A stretch of 64,000 bases of DNA from Dicyema japonicum (Eukaryota > Dicyemida > Rhombozoa > Dicyemidae), in NCBI GenBank assembly GCA_011109175.1, contig RDEW01000004.1:1539067-1603066 (forward strand), read 5' to 3'. Below the pieces are notes generated by a model. It had not been told where the DNA came from, made no database searches, and was given only the letters and a program-made list of their open reading frames with translations. Each line of letters starts with the position of its first letter. Position 1 is the stretch's first letter. Below are positions 1-11,808 of the stretch, piece by piece. Made by a program: the position numbers and the translations under genes.

Positions 1-840
1 TTAGATGACAACTGTTCATAGCTTAAAATAAAGTGTGCGTCCTGCCTGGGAGGAGCGATAGCTAATGTGGCTCCTCGTAAAGTGCATTTTTGAATTTAGT
101 CTTTTTGAATTTAGTTTTCTTTTACAGTGTTTATTCTACACTCGAAATGTCAAATTATTTAAACATTTCTTTCAAAATGTTGAGCAAAAAAGGCAGCCAA
201 CTGCTGTTGAACAATGAGAACACGAGTCACAAGACACAAAAACATACTTACAAAACAATAGTGACTGAACTTATTAACCGTATGACTAATTTTATGATAA
301 AGCGTACTAACTGAGATAAAGAACTTTAAAAACTGTGCACATATATGAAAACTATATTTCTAAATTGTATTTCTAGCGCGGCCCGGTATCGGTCGGCGGC
401 TCACCACTGACTTAAATGATTGACCAAGTAATGACTGAATGACAGAAAAGAAAAAATGTAAGATCTATGAAATTGTTTTGTCTGATTCTTTTAGAGTTTT
501 TTGGTGCTTTTTGAAAATTTTAATTGTTAATGTATCCATCTGCGCCAGCTGTACTTTGCCTTTGCATCTGAGGATTGACTTACCATCGGAAGTGTTTTGC
601 ATTCTAATCTCAGACTAGAACGTAGTCTAAATCAGAGGATAATTTAATTTATTAACTCTAAAAACATCAAGAAGAAAGTTAATAATTAACAACTAATTAG
701 GCTTATTCAGTACCCACAGTCGCGGAAGCAGAGTCGTTCCATAGAGACATAAAAGTTCATTCAGCGAGTAGCCAGTAGAAGGAATCAAACTCAGAACCGA
801 TTGCTATAGTATGAGTATGACGTCCAAGCCACTAAACTAT
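1..840. other. intergenic, no recognised gene
   Basis: AT-rich sequence with no open frame that resembles a known protein. The only structured part is the last 70 bases, listed separately as a possible tRNA-like remnant. A short GC-rich patch near 375-410 has no feature I can name. Confidence 0.4.
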
Positions 841-842
841 TT
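772..842 (-). repeat. possible tRNA-derived (SINE-like) remnant
   Basis: Read on the minus strand, the segment has a weak A-box-like stretch (TAGTGGCTTGG) followed by a B-box-like stretch (GGTTCTGAGTTTGATTCC). This is the arrangement seen in tRNA-derived SINEs and decayed tRNAs. I cannot fold a convincing cloverleaf. It lies directly beyond the 3' tail of a minus-strand LINE fragment. Confidence 0.25.
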
Positions 843-1205
843 AAATAATAATAATAAATTACAAAGACCACAGTAACAACCACGTGATCCCGGCACGATT
901 AAAAAAAGACTTCAGCTTAGCACGTTGATCGTCCCTCTAGCCCACGCAACTACGCATCGCCCATGTAACTGGTTCCTCGTAATCGCAACTGCAGGTTCCT
1001 TTGTTTTTCAGTAATAAAGATTCAAAGGGCATTGGAGACTGGGACTCTCCAGAAGTTCATTTTTTCGTAATTTTGGAAGCCCTTTTTGGCTGGCTTCGAT
1101 TTTCATGCAATTTGTTCCAGAAATAAGAAGGCCCCATGAAGCACATGCATATCAGATACATGGCTCGATGTACTGCTTGTATATTGTGTTCAAAAATATA
1201 GGGTA
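841..1205 (-). mobile_element. LINE 3' fragment (Jockey/CR1-like), C-terminal region and tail
   Basis: The minus strand carries the end of a non-LTR retrotransposon ORF closely related to those at 10871-11678 and 23248-23897. It has the same LISGTN-like region upstream and the terminal GGGATCACG block at 884-891, here read as Gly-Ile-Thr followed by TGG, so the stop is lost. Downstream is a TTATTATTATTATT tail (841-860). The bases at 864-871 pair with 884-891, giving the 3' hairpin described in the findings. The body is frameshifted and 5'-truncated, so it is a dead copy. Confidence 0.6.
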
Positions 1206-1399
1206 GATATAAAATTGATATTATACTTATTTAAATTTCATAATTAATAAATAATAATCTAATTATTTTTGATAAAATTAAAAATATGATAATTTTTGTT
1301 TATGATATTCTGGATTAAGTGGCTATTCTGATATATGGACAAAGATGTATTTGTTAACTCACTGATTAATGTTACAAAAGAGGTAATTTTAAAATATAT

Positions 1400-2718
1400 A
1401 TCTTAAAGGCAGAACAAAATCTCCTAAAAAGCCAATCACTTGAAAGAGAAGCCAGAAATATTGAAATTGAAGATCTTAAGAAAAGAGCATCCTTAGATGA
1501 GCAAGATACTTCAGTTTCAAATGTATTATGTCCAACCACCGAAGAAGTCGATTTATTTATGACTACTACAGTCTAGTGTCGCTCAGATAAAATTGGAAGA
1601 ATCAATCACTTTTGACTCAAATAAACGATGAAAAATCCATTTTGCTGTCAGAACTGAATGGACAGCAAATGATTATTCAAGAATTAGAGGAATCTGTCAT
1701 CCAAAACACAAAGTTACTTCAAAATAAAACCAAGGTGTGCTTACTTTTTTTAATTTTATTGCCATCAAATTATTATTTTAGGAATTAACTGAACTTAATG
1801 AAGCCATAACTGGACTTTCTCAGCGTGTTTCGTATTCAAAGGAACTCTTGAAACAACGCGATTTATTGATTGAAGTGATTATTGTTCATTAACAAAATTC
1901 ATAGGAAAGTCAGCTGTTGAAATTAATTGAAAACAGAGGACCTGAAGACGTCACAGTTCGATCTGTCGCAATATTATCTGACGATTTAAAAGAAAAGTTA
2001 GATCAATATGAAGGTCCTGCAGATTTTGGTAATTATTTGGTTTATTTTTAGAGGAAAAACTGTTCAAACTATTTAATGACAGAAATAACTTATTGACAGC
2101 TGTATGGTTTTCTCATTCCTTTATTTCCTATCGCTCGCTTTAATATTCACACTCTAAGCTTATTTTTAGCTAATTTAGTGGATAATCTTTAATACTGGCC
2201 TAATTATCAAAAATACTTTGAATAATTCATTTATTTATTGCAATTATAAAAATGAATCATTTTTGACATTTGATGTGTTTAGATTGGCTTACTCGAGTCA
2301 GAGATCAAATTTTATTCTGAACAACCTAAAGTGAAATTGGAAGACAAGAAGGAATCACTGCTAAACTCAGAAAGTATTGTTTTTATTTATTCAAAGTCGA
2401 ACAAACCCGAAGATTTAAAAACCTGGAAAATCAGTACTCATTAAAGATTCAGGAAGTTTCTCTCCTTAAGACAAGAGTTTATTTTTTTGCTCATTCTAGA
2501 TATCTAGTCTAGAATCCCAGGTTGAGCACTATCGTTCCTCAGTCGAGACTTCCGAATCGAATGAGGATGCATTTAGGGCTGAAAACAGAAGACTTCGTGC
2601 CACAGTTGTTGAATTGAATCATTATTAGTTGAGGGAAATGAATAATAAAGTATCTAATGCTGAAGTGGAAAATGAAATTCTTCAAAAACGTCTTATAAAA
2701 TTCAAAGATTCAAAATGA
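1400..2718 (+). pseudogene. LRRFIP-like coiled-coil gene, decayed
   Basis: Spaced plus-strand exon-like pieces encode a charged coiled coil. Pieces read approximately LKSQSLEREARNIEIEDLKK (about 1430-1500), LLSELNGQQMIIQELEE (about 1640-1700), LLKQRDLLIE (about 1850-1880) and, near the end, AENRRLRATVVELN (about 2580-2620) and VENEILQKRLIKFKDSK (about 2665-2715, then stop). The order of a QRD-LIE motif, a central coil and a terminal ENxxLQKRLxKxK block resembles the LRRFIP1/2 (Flightless-interacting) family, which binds the Flightless-I LRR domain. Small introns are visible (for example ending in TTTTAG near 1782 and 1903). At least two one-base frame breaks (near 1573 and 1605) and an in-frame TAG near 2625 have no intron explanation, so I call it a pseudogene. 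The identity is inferred from coil pattern only. Confidence 0.4.
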
Positions 2719-3720
2719 TAGATTTTGAAAATTACTAATATTTTAAAGAGATTTATATTTTTATGCACATCTATTTTAAATTTACATTTTCTACATCCTC
2801 TTTGATGAGCGCATTTCCTCTAAAATTAAAGAGAGAGGCCAACGTGAGAATTCCTAGCAGCTACAATTACAAAGGTGCTAACTGGAGATTATATAGCGCA
2901 ATCTCGGAAGACAGACTGAAGAATCGTTACATGGATAGCTTATGTTCTCTAGATAAAGCGATCAGCTACTTTACCCATATTAGAAGCAAGATAAATGGTT
3001 ACACCCAAACATATATTAAATTCGTCGAGTGATCGTGGGAAGGCGTATTTGATTAAAGAAAGAAATCATCTCACTTTGGAAATGGAACTCCGGATCAGAG
3101 CATTGAATAATGAAATAAGGCCAAAGAGCTCAGGGCGCAGAGGCTGAAGTGGAATCGTGAGCTAACAACAGTAAATCGAAATCGTACTAGAGGCTGAAGT
3201 GGAATGGCGATCTAACAACAGTAAATCGAAATCGTACTAGAGGCTGAAGTGGAATGGTGATCTAACAACAGTAAATCGAAATCGTCACTACTATGTTCCA
3301 TTTCAAAAATCCTGGAGAGGCTTGTGCTCAGGAGAATAAAAGAATTCTTACCATATACGCTTTTTCAGTACTGATTCAAAAATGAGAAATCTACATACTT
3401 ACTAACATTGACCTACTTTATTCAAGTCGGATTTGCAAACAAGTTCAGACAGTGCTCTGTTCGATCGACATACACAAGGCATCTGACTCAGTCTCGCGAA
3501 AAATATTTCAATATGAGATTCCAAGAAAGCTCAATCTTTGGATTACCAACTTCCTAAGTGGACAAAGGGGACGTGTATGCCAAACCTTCTATTCTCTTTC
3601 TGACCTCTATGGCAATTTTTTTAAAATTACTGCTTTATTGTGTTACTCCATTTATCTTCTACAATCCAAGATATCGATATCCCTCTGCTCCATCCAAATA
3701 ATTATCTTCCTTTGATAAGC
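2719..3720 (+). mobile_element. Jockey/CR1-like LINE fragment: linker and start of RT
   Basis: The frame at 2763-3029 encodes a linker typical of LINE ORF2 between endonuclease and RT (NYKGANWRLYSAI, then an SLDKAISYF stretch). It is followed by KAYLIKERNHLTLEMEL at about 3040-3110, which matches the KHLVKERNYLKKK region of the LINE at 45560-48160. RT motif A appears at 3452-3580 as CSIDIHKASDSVSRK followed by LWITNFLSGQRGRV. The frames are interrupted by shifts and by the 50-bp tandem repeat at 3141-3290. It is a dead copy. Confidence 0.6.
3141..3290 (+). repeat. 50-bp tandem repeat, three units
   Basis: Three consecutive units start with AGGCTGAAGTGGAAT at 3141, 3191 and 3241. Units two and three differ at one interior position (GGCGATC versus GGTGATC); the first differs slightly more and the last is imperfect at its 3' end. 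The array lies inside the linker/RT region of a dead LINE, so it is a local expansion within transposon sequence. A 50-bp unit is not a multiple of three, so the array itself shifts frame. Confidence 0.85.
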
Positions 3721-3739
3721 ATTCCAGGTTAGTAGCCGA

Positions 3740-4330
3740 CTTTTCAGTGTTTTTCTAAAGTCCAATTGATTTAAAAAATACTACAATATCTTCCATCATC
3801 TTAATAATTGTCGCCTCTATTTGAGCAGATATTTTCAAATCATCCATAAAAAGCAAATGGTTCGTGGCATAAGCTATCATTGATGAGGTTGACTGATTAA
3901 TATACACTTTTGGATATTTTACACTCAACAACTTGCTCAAAGGATCCATTATAAGCACAAAAAGCTGTGGAGACAATGAATCTACTTTAAAATACCTTTT
4001 GATATCTTCACTGTTCCAATTTCTTGTTTGTCAAAACTCAATTTGATTTGCCATTCAGTTACCAGACTGATGCAATTAATTATTCAACGAGGAAGTCAAC
4101 AACATTCGAGAATTTGAAATAAAAATTTGTGACGACCGACCGAGTCAAATGCTTTTCTCACATCAATCCAAGCTGAATATAAGCAATTTCCTAATTCCTG
4201 GTTTAATAATTGACCAGAGCCTGTTCATTAGCACCCTGACCCATCCATCTCGTTCCAAACTGATTGTCAGATGCAAATTCATATATTTTAACGAAATCAG
4301 TCAATTTCGTTGTCAATTTATATAAGTTGG
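3740..4330 (-). mobile_element. R2-like (RLE-type) non-LTR retrotransposon fragment, RT domain
   Basis: The minus strand encodes RT segments of the same family as copies 1 and 2 (14467-17929 and 60090-63525). From 5' to 3' they are a GQGANEQALVN block (family NCQGAKEQALIN), an AFDSV-like motif A, DSLSPQLFVLIMDPLSKLL (motif B region, 3905-3975) and NHLLFMDDLK (motif C, about 3830-3860). Several frameshifts separate the blocks, so the copy is old and dead. The LeuLys codons after the catalytic Asp-Asp are intact here (GATGATTTGAAA on the minus strand). That shows what copies 1 and 2 lost. Confidence 0.65.
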
Positions 4331-5760
4331 GCATACAAGATTAGTCATAAATCTTTCGGAGATCCGAATTATTTTTTTATGAGGTACGTGATCCCAGTGT
4401 AAAACCATTCACATGGGGTATATTCACCATTTCACAATCTCCTTACACAAATACTCACCTCTCTCTACCGACTTAGGATGTCATCTGTCCATTTTTCAAC
4501 CTCTGCAAGTTGACAAAAAGTCACCTATTCGAATTTCATGAATTAGCACAACGTTCGTCTACAATGGCGGACTGACCGATTTATGGGAGCGACCGCATTT
4601 GCTGCGTTCTATTTAATAGCTGCTGGCCTCCTACAAGTTAGTGAGGCCGGGGTTACTTAACTAACTAATTATCACAATTACTCATGCAATGAATCGAACT
4701 TTATGAAAAATATAAATTCCATCGAATCCGCTTGCTTTTTTTACCCCAAAATTACCGGATTATGAAAAAGTAAAAAGTTAACTAGTAACTAAGTGACCCC
4801 GGTTTTCCGGGTTCTGGCTCTCGTTCGGAGTCCTCGAAGATCCAACAGAATAAGTAAAAACGGGCTTGCTTTCCAATTGATTAATGATCTCCAAAATAAA
4901 TTAATCATCAAAAACTGCTGGGTACATATCAGCTCAACTAATACGTTTATTAATATCAAATCGATCATCCTAGAAAGGTTTTTGTTTCCATAAATTGTTC
5001 AAAACCGAAGAAATTCATCATCCTTAAATCCGTAAATCCGTATTCATTAACTGTATTAGTCCGCTCACTCTTCTGAACGTTTTTCTGGACTCAAGAATAC
5101 GCAATTTCTTTTCCAGAATCTTAATTTTGTCACTAGTCAAAGTAGAAATTCTAGCAATTTCATCTTTTTTAGACCTCTTATATCAGAATGAAAATAACTT
5201 TAATTAATAAGACTGAGACAAACCATATCCTAATGAGGGAGGTCTAGAATATCAAACAGAACTGTGTATGAGGATGAACTGCTCATCAATCTCGTTTGAA
5301 ATCACGGAAGCTTGATTTAGGCTCTTTGGAAATGTACTAAGAATATATCTGAGTCACGAGATGGATGACTTTTCAGGCGATCGCCGATTACGTGGACGAC
5401 CAAGGATCACCTTCCCAATTGTCCTGGACGAGGATTTTTAAAAAATTGGGAGGTGTCTCAGAGAGTGAAACAACTTAGACTACAAGAGTTTTCTTGTGAT
5501 GGGAACAGGTAAGGAGGATGACGTTGTTAGTAGTTTCTGTGGTTGCAGATGGTTTCTCATTACCATTGCATAATATAATAAATAGTTTGTAGTAATTTCG
5601 CGTTGTATTGAATAGTTTCATATTGAATTTAGCGCTCATGTTTATTCTTAGACTTAATATATGTGAAATATCTATTTATTCGTTGCTTGGGAGGTTGTCA
5701 TATAGATAGTATTATTGATAGTATTTAAGTTTCGTTTTGAAATTTAGACGACTTTTTTTC
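4331..5760. other. intergenic with scattered LINE debris
   Basis: There is no host gene I can support. The minus strand at 4793-4800 carries a diverged version of the LINE terminal block (GGGGTCAC, Gly-Val-Thr then TAG) with a partly complementary GTAATTTT at 4748-4755. Another GGGATCACG lies on the minus strand near 4386-4393. On the plus strand at about 5360-5530, an RRLRGRPRITF stretch resembles the C-terminal end of another LINE type. All pieces are short and frame-broken. Confidence 0.4.
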
Positions 5761-5762
5761 CC

Positions 5763-8700
5763 ATGTCATTCAAACCTAGAAAAAGGATAAAAGAAAATAG
5801 TGATGAAACTGTATGTTCGTTAATATTCAGTATTTTATAGAATTATGAAGTTTCCGATTGGATTAGAAAAAATTTTCAACGCAGTCAATGCTCTTTATTT
5901 ATTTCAAAAACTGGAGAAAGAAAGTTTAAATTTATCCACCTATAATGTAGTGACGACAGTTTGTGCCATTGTAACAATACAATGTCCCAACATAGTGAAG
6001 ATGCCATAATCAGAAGTAGAGAATTAACAATTTCTATGTGGAGTCCTACGTTGGATACAAAAGCTATCCCTACTGATGCGTTTGGCGAAATGGAATTTCC
6101 GGGCTATGGAAATCGAAGTGCTAAAGTAATATCTTGAATTAATTTAAGTACATTTGTATACACGAATCAACGAATATGGACAAAACTCTTATACTTTTTA
6201 TGAAGATATGGAAAATTCCACTGCCAAATTTGCTTATTTCAGTTACAGGAGGTGCAAAAAGCTTTACAATGGCACCAAAACTTAAGGATATTTTCCGCAG
6301 AGGGCTGACTAAAGCAGCTTGCAGTACTGGTAATATTGTATTTTTAATATTTTAGGAGCATGGATAATAACTGGAGGAATGAATGCTGGCGTTATGATGC
6401 ATGTAGGAGAAGCGATTAAGCATCATAACATACTATCAAGTAGTAAAAAGAAGGTCCCCTGCATTGGAATCGCTCCTTGGGGATGTGTAGGTCTGAGAGA
6501 TCAGTTAATATCGCCAATGGTTTTTAATCAATTTCAAACTTATCAGGGAAAATGGCCTGCAGCCTACAGACTAAGAGAAAATTCTAGACTACACAAAAAC
6601 GAATCTCTATTGGATGACAACCATACTCATTTTATTCTTGTTGATAACGGAACTTCTTATAAATATCGTGTCGAAATAGAATTTAGAACTAAATTTGAAG
6701 AATATATAAGCAATATGAAAACTTCTAAAGAAGGTGATGTGCCCATTAACAATAGATGGAATGACAATTCCAATAATTTTGCTTGTGATGGAAGGAGGAA
6801 TTGGAACATTGGAAACGGTCGCTTCTTCAATTAAAAGAAAGACTCCTGCTTTGATAATCGAAGTGATTTTAGTTTTTTAGAATAGGGATCGGGAAGAGCA
6901 GCCGATGTCCTCGCGAAAATTTATCATTACATAGAAAGCGGTATTTCAAACTACTTTATTCACATTTTAGATCAAAATTCCAAAAACCTGGACAGTTTTA
7001 TCATGAATTCCATCAAAAAAGAATTTGGATCAAATAATATTGAAGAAATGTGTTTATATGCCAAAATTTGTTTTCAAAACATGGATTTGGTAACAGTAGT
7101 TTCTTTGGATGGAAAAGAGGAAATTGATGATGCTTTGTTAAAGGCTTTATTCAAAGGTTGATGTCTCTGAATGTTAAATTTAGCCAATAAAAATCAAATT
7201 GCGCAACTTAAATTAGCCCTTGTTTGGGATAAAATTGAAATGGCAAAAAGTGAACTATTTTTTCGTAAGACAAATATGAATGTTAAATTTGTAAATAATT
7301 TAGCCAGTGCAATTGGAGGAAGTGTTACATTCAGCAATTTTAGTAGGCAATATTTCATTTGTAAAATTAATATGTGAAAATGGAGTTGAATTAAAGCGGT
7401 ATCTAACAGCAAATAAACTAGTAAAACTCTACAATCAGGTTTCATTCTGAAGTTTATCAAGATACCCCCAAATTGTCAACTGGCAATTTTATTAAAGAGA
7501 ACTAAAAAAGTTACAATTTATTTATTAAATTAAGTCAAGTCGTTTTACTTCACTGAAGGATGTTGGATTATTCTTACAATATTTAATGGGAGATTTTTTT
7601 AAACCGGTATACTTAACCGATTCAAGGTAATATCTCACATTATCTCTGATAGATATCTAAATATAGACACAAACATGGTCATGAATTTCGACGTAAAGAA
7701 ACCAGTAATTTTGCGAAATCTATAATTAAATTCATAAATAAAGAAAAAATGCCAGAATCATTTGAAATTGAAAATGCTCATCAAGAATTGTTTATTTGGT
7801 CAATTTTAATGAATAAATTGGATTTGGCGTATTATCTTTGGACTGAAGGAAAGGTTGTTTATACCAAATGTGAAATTATAGAATCCGGTTATCACTGGTT
7901 TAGTTGCGTCAAATCTGTTAAAACGGTTAAGTAAACTAACAAATGATCACGATTTAAGGGATTTATTTGAATCTCAATCAATGTAGTGAAATATAACATT
8001 TTTAGAAAATAACGAATTAGCTATTGGTGTAATTAACGAATGTTGGAAATTTGATGAACAAAGGGCTCATTTAGTCATGCTAAAGCAGCTGTCAAATTTT
8101 GGGAATTGCAATTCACTCACTATTGCAGCTCAAACGACTAACAAAGATTTTATTTCAAATTCATGTTGTCAGTCTCTTTTGTCAAAAATTTGGATGGGTA
8201 GAATTAACCAAGAAACTAGCGTATGGAAGGTAAAATATTGTTTTTATGCTTTAAAGCTTTTAATATCTAATATTTTCCCATTATTAATACTATTTTATAT
8301 CAAATTCGATTTTATTGAAAACTCGCCCAATTTATTTAATAAAAGTGAATATAAATTTTTAAAAAATCGGTATAATTTTAATATTTACTTTTATTTTGAG
8401 ATCTTCGAAATCAATTAATTTCGAGAAATTTAAAAGGTCAATTAAAAAGTTTGATTTCTTCTATTCTGCGCCAGTCGTGATATTCATGTTAAACTGCGTA
8501 CTAATGTCGTTATTTCAGTTCACTTATATGGTTTTTCTTGTTATATACAGTTATGTTCTACTTGTCGAATATTCCGGCGATTTTTCAAACATGGATTTTG
8601 TAATAACAATTTTTGTTATCAGTGTATTAGCTGAAGAAGTTCATCAGGTAACAAAATTATAACAATCCGAATAGTTTTTTAGAGGACAAAATATCGGCTT

Positions 8701-9792
8701 CAAAACAAAACTGAAAGATTATTTTTACGACTTTTGGAACGTTTTGGATTTTACAAGCGGAATAATCTTTTTAATTGGACAATCTATCCGGTTTTCATGT
8801 GACACTAGCAACAAAACATGCTTTGATATTGCAAAAACAACTCATTCAATATCGCTGATGCTTTGCTATTTTAGACTACTTCATATTTTTTCAGTTAACA
8901 AACATCTTGGACCAAAAGTTGTTATGATAGGAAAAATGGTTAAAATTGTAATTAATATTAGATGGTTGATTTATGCGTATTTGTTGCCATTTTACTCGTC
9001 TTTATGGTCTCTTATGGAATCATACAACATGCGATTTTGTATCCAAATTCAGAGCTAACAATGTCATTGCCATTCGACGTTCTTTCAAAAGCATATTGGC
9101 AAATTTTCGGAGAGTTATTTTTGGCAGATATTAGCGGTTTTATTTACTTTATATTAATTTAGCAACCGAACAGTCAGGCGCATGTAGTTTTAATGAAACC
9201 ATTTATAAAGCTGGAATTAAAATCCGTTGTCCTACTGTATTTGGAAGTTATGTGATTCCGATTCTACTAGGATTTTACCTAATATTTGCCAGTGCATTGA
9301 TGCTGAATTTGCTCATTGCTATGTTTAGGTATTTTTATCAAATATTTATAGTTCTACTTTTACCAAAATCCAAGAATCAACAGACAAACATTGGTGTTTT
9401 CAAAGATATCAACTTATTCATGAATATTATAACCGACCAAATCTTGCTCCCCCTTTTATTTTACTCTCTCATTTATTAATACTAGCCAACATGATTATAT
9501 GTTCATTGAAACTAAATTATATAAAACCGAAAGAAAAATCAAATGGTCTAAATTCAAAATGATAACTTAGACGATTTCATAGAAGAATTTGAATTGAAAC
9601 AATTAATGCAGTGGGAAAGTTTACGAGCAGACGATTATATAAGGAAGAAACAATTAGAAGCAACGAATAAAACAGAAACTAAAATTTTAGAATTGGAAGA
9701 AACGTAAATATATTTAAATAAAATTTAGTATAAAAAATCTTAAAAAACGGTTGAATTTTTCAGCGACAGAACAAAAAGTTGTTCATATCTAA
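5763..9792 (+). CDS. TRPM-family cation channel, about 20 tiny introns
   Basis: Melastatin-type TRP channel, a tetrameric plasma-membrane or organelle cation channel. Joining short exons gives the family order: an N-terminal CHC region (about 5940-5970); the TRPM homology (LSDAT) domain with NLLISVTGGAKSF, GAWIITGGMNAGVM, HTHFILVDNGT and LLVMEGGIGTLETV; helical repeats with NELFIW-like HQELFIWSILMNKLDLA; WMGRI before S1; FYSAPVVIF and FWNVLDF in the membrane region; the pore-side YWQIFGELF; LNLLIAMF in S6; then the TRP-domain segment FQRYQLIHEYYNRPNLAPP; and a final coiled coil ending at TAA 9790-9792. Introns are mostly 22-31 nt (for example 6734-6755, 22 nt). No alpha-kinase or Nudix domain follows, so it is not TRPM2/6/7-like at the C terminus. 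One exon junction near 8005 needs one A fewer than written. The start is the first ATG before the first spliceable exon. Confidence 0.9.
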
Positions 9793-10255
9793 ACTTTTAG
9801 GTTGACTTGCTTGCCTCAAAAATTAAAATAATTTCTGAATATTTAGAGGTTTTTGTAGTTTAAACTTTTATTAGACTAGATAATCTGATTTTTTCGAATA
9901 AAGTTTTTAAATAATTATTCATAATATTATATTTTCCAAACTTTAATTTTATTCAATTTAAAATTGCTCATACAATCACAGATGTTTTTAACAGCAGCAT
10001 TCTTACGATAATTGTTTAATTAGTTAGTTTGTGTAACTAGTTAGTTTGTGATGTGGTGTTATTATTATTGAAGTTATGTTAGTCTAGGTATGGATAAATT
10101 TGTAACTTTTACATTAAGAAAAAGTACTTAGATAATTTTCTCGATAAGAGTTCATGACTATTTTTATTATGTGGAAAAGAAAATGGCGAACATAAAACAT
10201 TTTCAGAATTGAATTTATTCAAAAGATCAAGTTAAAAACCAAAATTGATATCTAA
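9793..10255. other. intergenic; contains a lone LINE tail
   Basis: AT-rich spacer after the channel gene. At 10021-10070 the plus strand has GTTAGTTTGTG, then TGTGGTGTTATTATTATTG. This matches the 3' tail of the LINEs in this window and is a very short 5'-truncated insertion or leftover tail. Nothing else recognised. Confidence 0.45.
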
Positions 10256-10856
10256 GTGATCCCAGCACCTCACAACAGTGCCTTCAGTTTGGGCAGTTAC
10301 GAAAAGGGTCGGCTGTTTGGATGTATTGAGCGGAATTTGAGAACCTCCAAAACTTTCGGAAATGGTGAACCACATGACGCTACGCTAAATATTTTAACAA
10401 AAATAGAGATGAAATGAAAAAATCCAAAGACCACGGTAACGCTAAACTGACTACTCAGGTGATCAAGACACTCTCCAACGGAAATTTCAACATGGCACGA
10501 TGTTCCTCTCTCGACCTCACAAATCACATATCGGCCATACAACAGTATGTTTACAGTCGCAGGAGCCCGCACCTCGGTTCACTCGGATTGGAAATCCAGA
10601 TGCATTGTAGAGCGACCCTTTCAAGAAGTCCATCGCTCCGTTACTCTAAAAGCCCTTTTTGAGTGGTTTCAATCTTTATGAAATTTGTCCAAGAGATAAA
10701 CGGGCCCCAGGAAGCACATGCATATGCGATTCATGGTTCGATGACTGTTTGTGAACAAAATTCAGGACTGGATGGTTTCCGTCCCTAAATAATCCCGAGA
10801 GGCTTTTCAGAATGTTAGACTTTTTAATAATTACGCTTTTACATTCTGAGAAAAAA
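10256..10856 (-). mobile_element. LINE fragment A (interrupted by LINE B)
   Basis: The minus strand encodes the C-terminal part of a Jockey/CR1-like ORF2: FDMHVFFSECKSVIIKK, then ILKSLSGLF and a LGQIS motif (10676-10870). It ends in a GATCAC block at 10459-10464, with tail bases 10429-10434 complementary to it. A second GGGATCAC-TAG ending at 10256-10263 implies another truncated copy abutting it. The 5' continuation of fragment A resumes beyond LINE B at 11693 (KFCFIFDMHV), so LINE B sits inside it. Confidence 0.65.
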
Positions 10857-10870
10857 ACGTGCATGTCGAA

Positions 10871-11678
10871 AATAGTAATAATAATAACACCAGAGACCAC
10901 GGTTACACAAGCTAACTAATCACGTGATCCCAGAACGCTCTAGCAGGGACCTCATCTCCTCCCTTGACCCCACACAAGCACGTATCGATCGAGTGACTGG
11001 ACCTTCGCAGTCACGACGGCGCGTTCCATGGTTCATTCTTATCAAGGCTTCAAGAGGCATTGGTGGCTGGAGCTCTCCAGAAATCCAGCGTTCCGTGATT
11101 TTGGAGGCTCTTTCCCGGCTAGCCTCGATCTTCAAATCATTTGTCCAAGAGATGAGTGGGCCCCATATACCACATACATAAGAGTTTATATACAGTGCTC
11201 AAAACAGAATGCTTTTCGATCTTCCATAAACCTGTGAGGCATTTCAGAACATTAGTTTTCTTTTCACATTTCGTAATTACGTTTTCAACATGGGCGAGAA
11301 TGACATATGCATGTCAAAAGTCACCCCAAGGATCCTTTGAAATTTTCTGAAAGGAATAGCCACATTGTTTGCCTTCAGTTCGACCGTCCGTCTTCCCAGT
11401 CTCTTGTCTAAAGTAAATAGGGTTGTGACGGACTTTTCACTGCTAGTAGTTAAGTGATTCTTCGATTGCCATTTGTCAAGACAATCCAGATTTTCTTGCA
11501 ATTTCGAAGTGGCAATTTGGATGTCTTGATCGCGTGACGCAATGACGATGTCGTCGCATAAGTTAGAATAATAATATTTTCGGAGTCTGGAGTGGGGAGG
11601 TCCGTCATAAATAAGTTAAATAAAATTGGAGACAAAGGGGATCCTTGGGGAACCCCATTAGGGAGACACCGTGAATAG
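10871..11678 (-). mobile_element. LINE copy B: 5'-truncated Jockey/CR1-like insertion with 14-bp TSD
   Basis: The 808-bp element is read on the minus strand. It starts shortly before RT motif B (NGVPQGSPLSPILFNLF, about 11610-11660) and continues through a degraded catalytic motif C (LTYATT where YADD is expected), a DKRLGRR block and LGVTFDMHMSFSP. It ends RSLLERSGIT-stop at 10924-10931. The tail runs TTATTATTATT. Its flanks are the identical 14-mer ACGTGCATGTCGAA at 10857-10870 and 11679-11692, a clean target-site duplication of target-primed reverse transcription. The insertion interrupts LINE fragment A. The 3' hairpin pairs 10893-10900 with 10924-10931. Confidence 0.8.
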
Positions 11679-11808
11679 ACGTGCATGTCGAAGATAAAAC
11701 AGAATTTCAAAATTACAAAGTTTTTTAAGCGTTATGTTTTAATTATTAATCTAATTTAAATAAATAATAAAATAATTACAAAATACTATCTTGTTATCTT
11801 TACCTAAA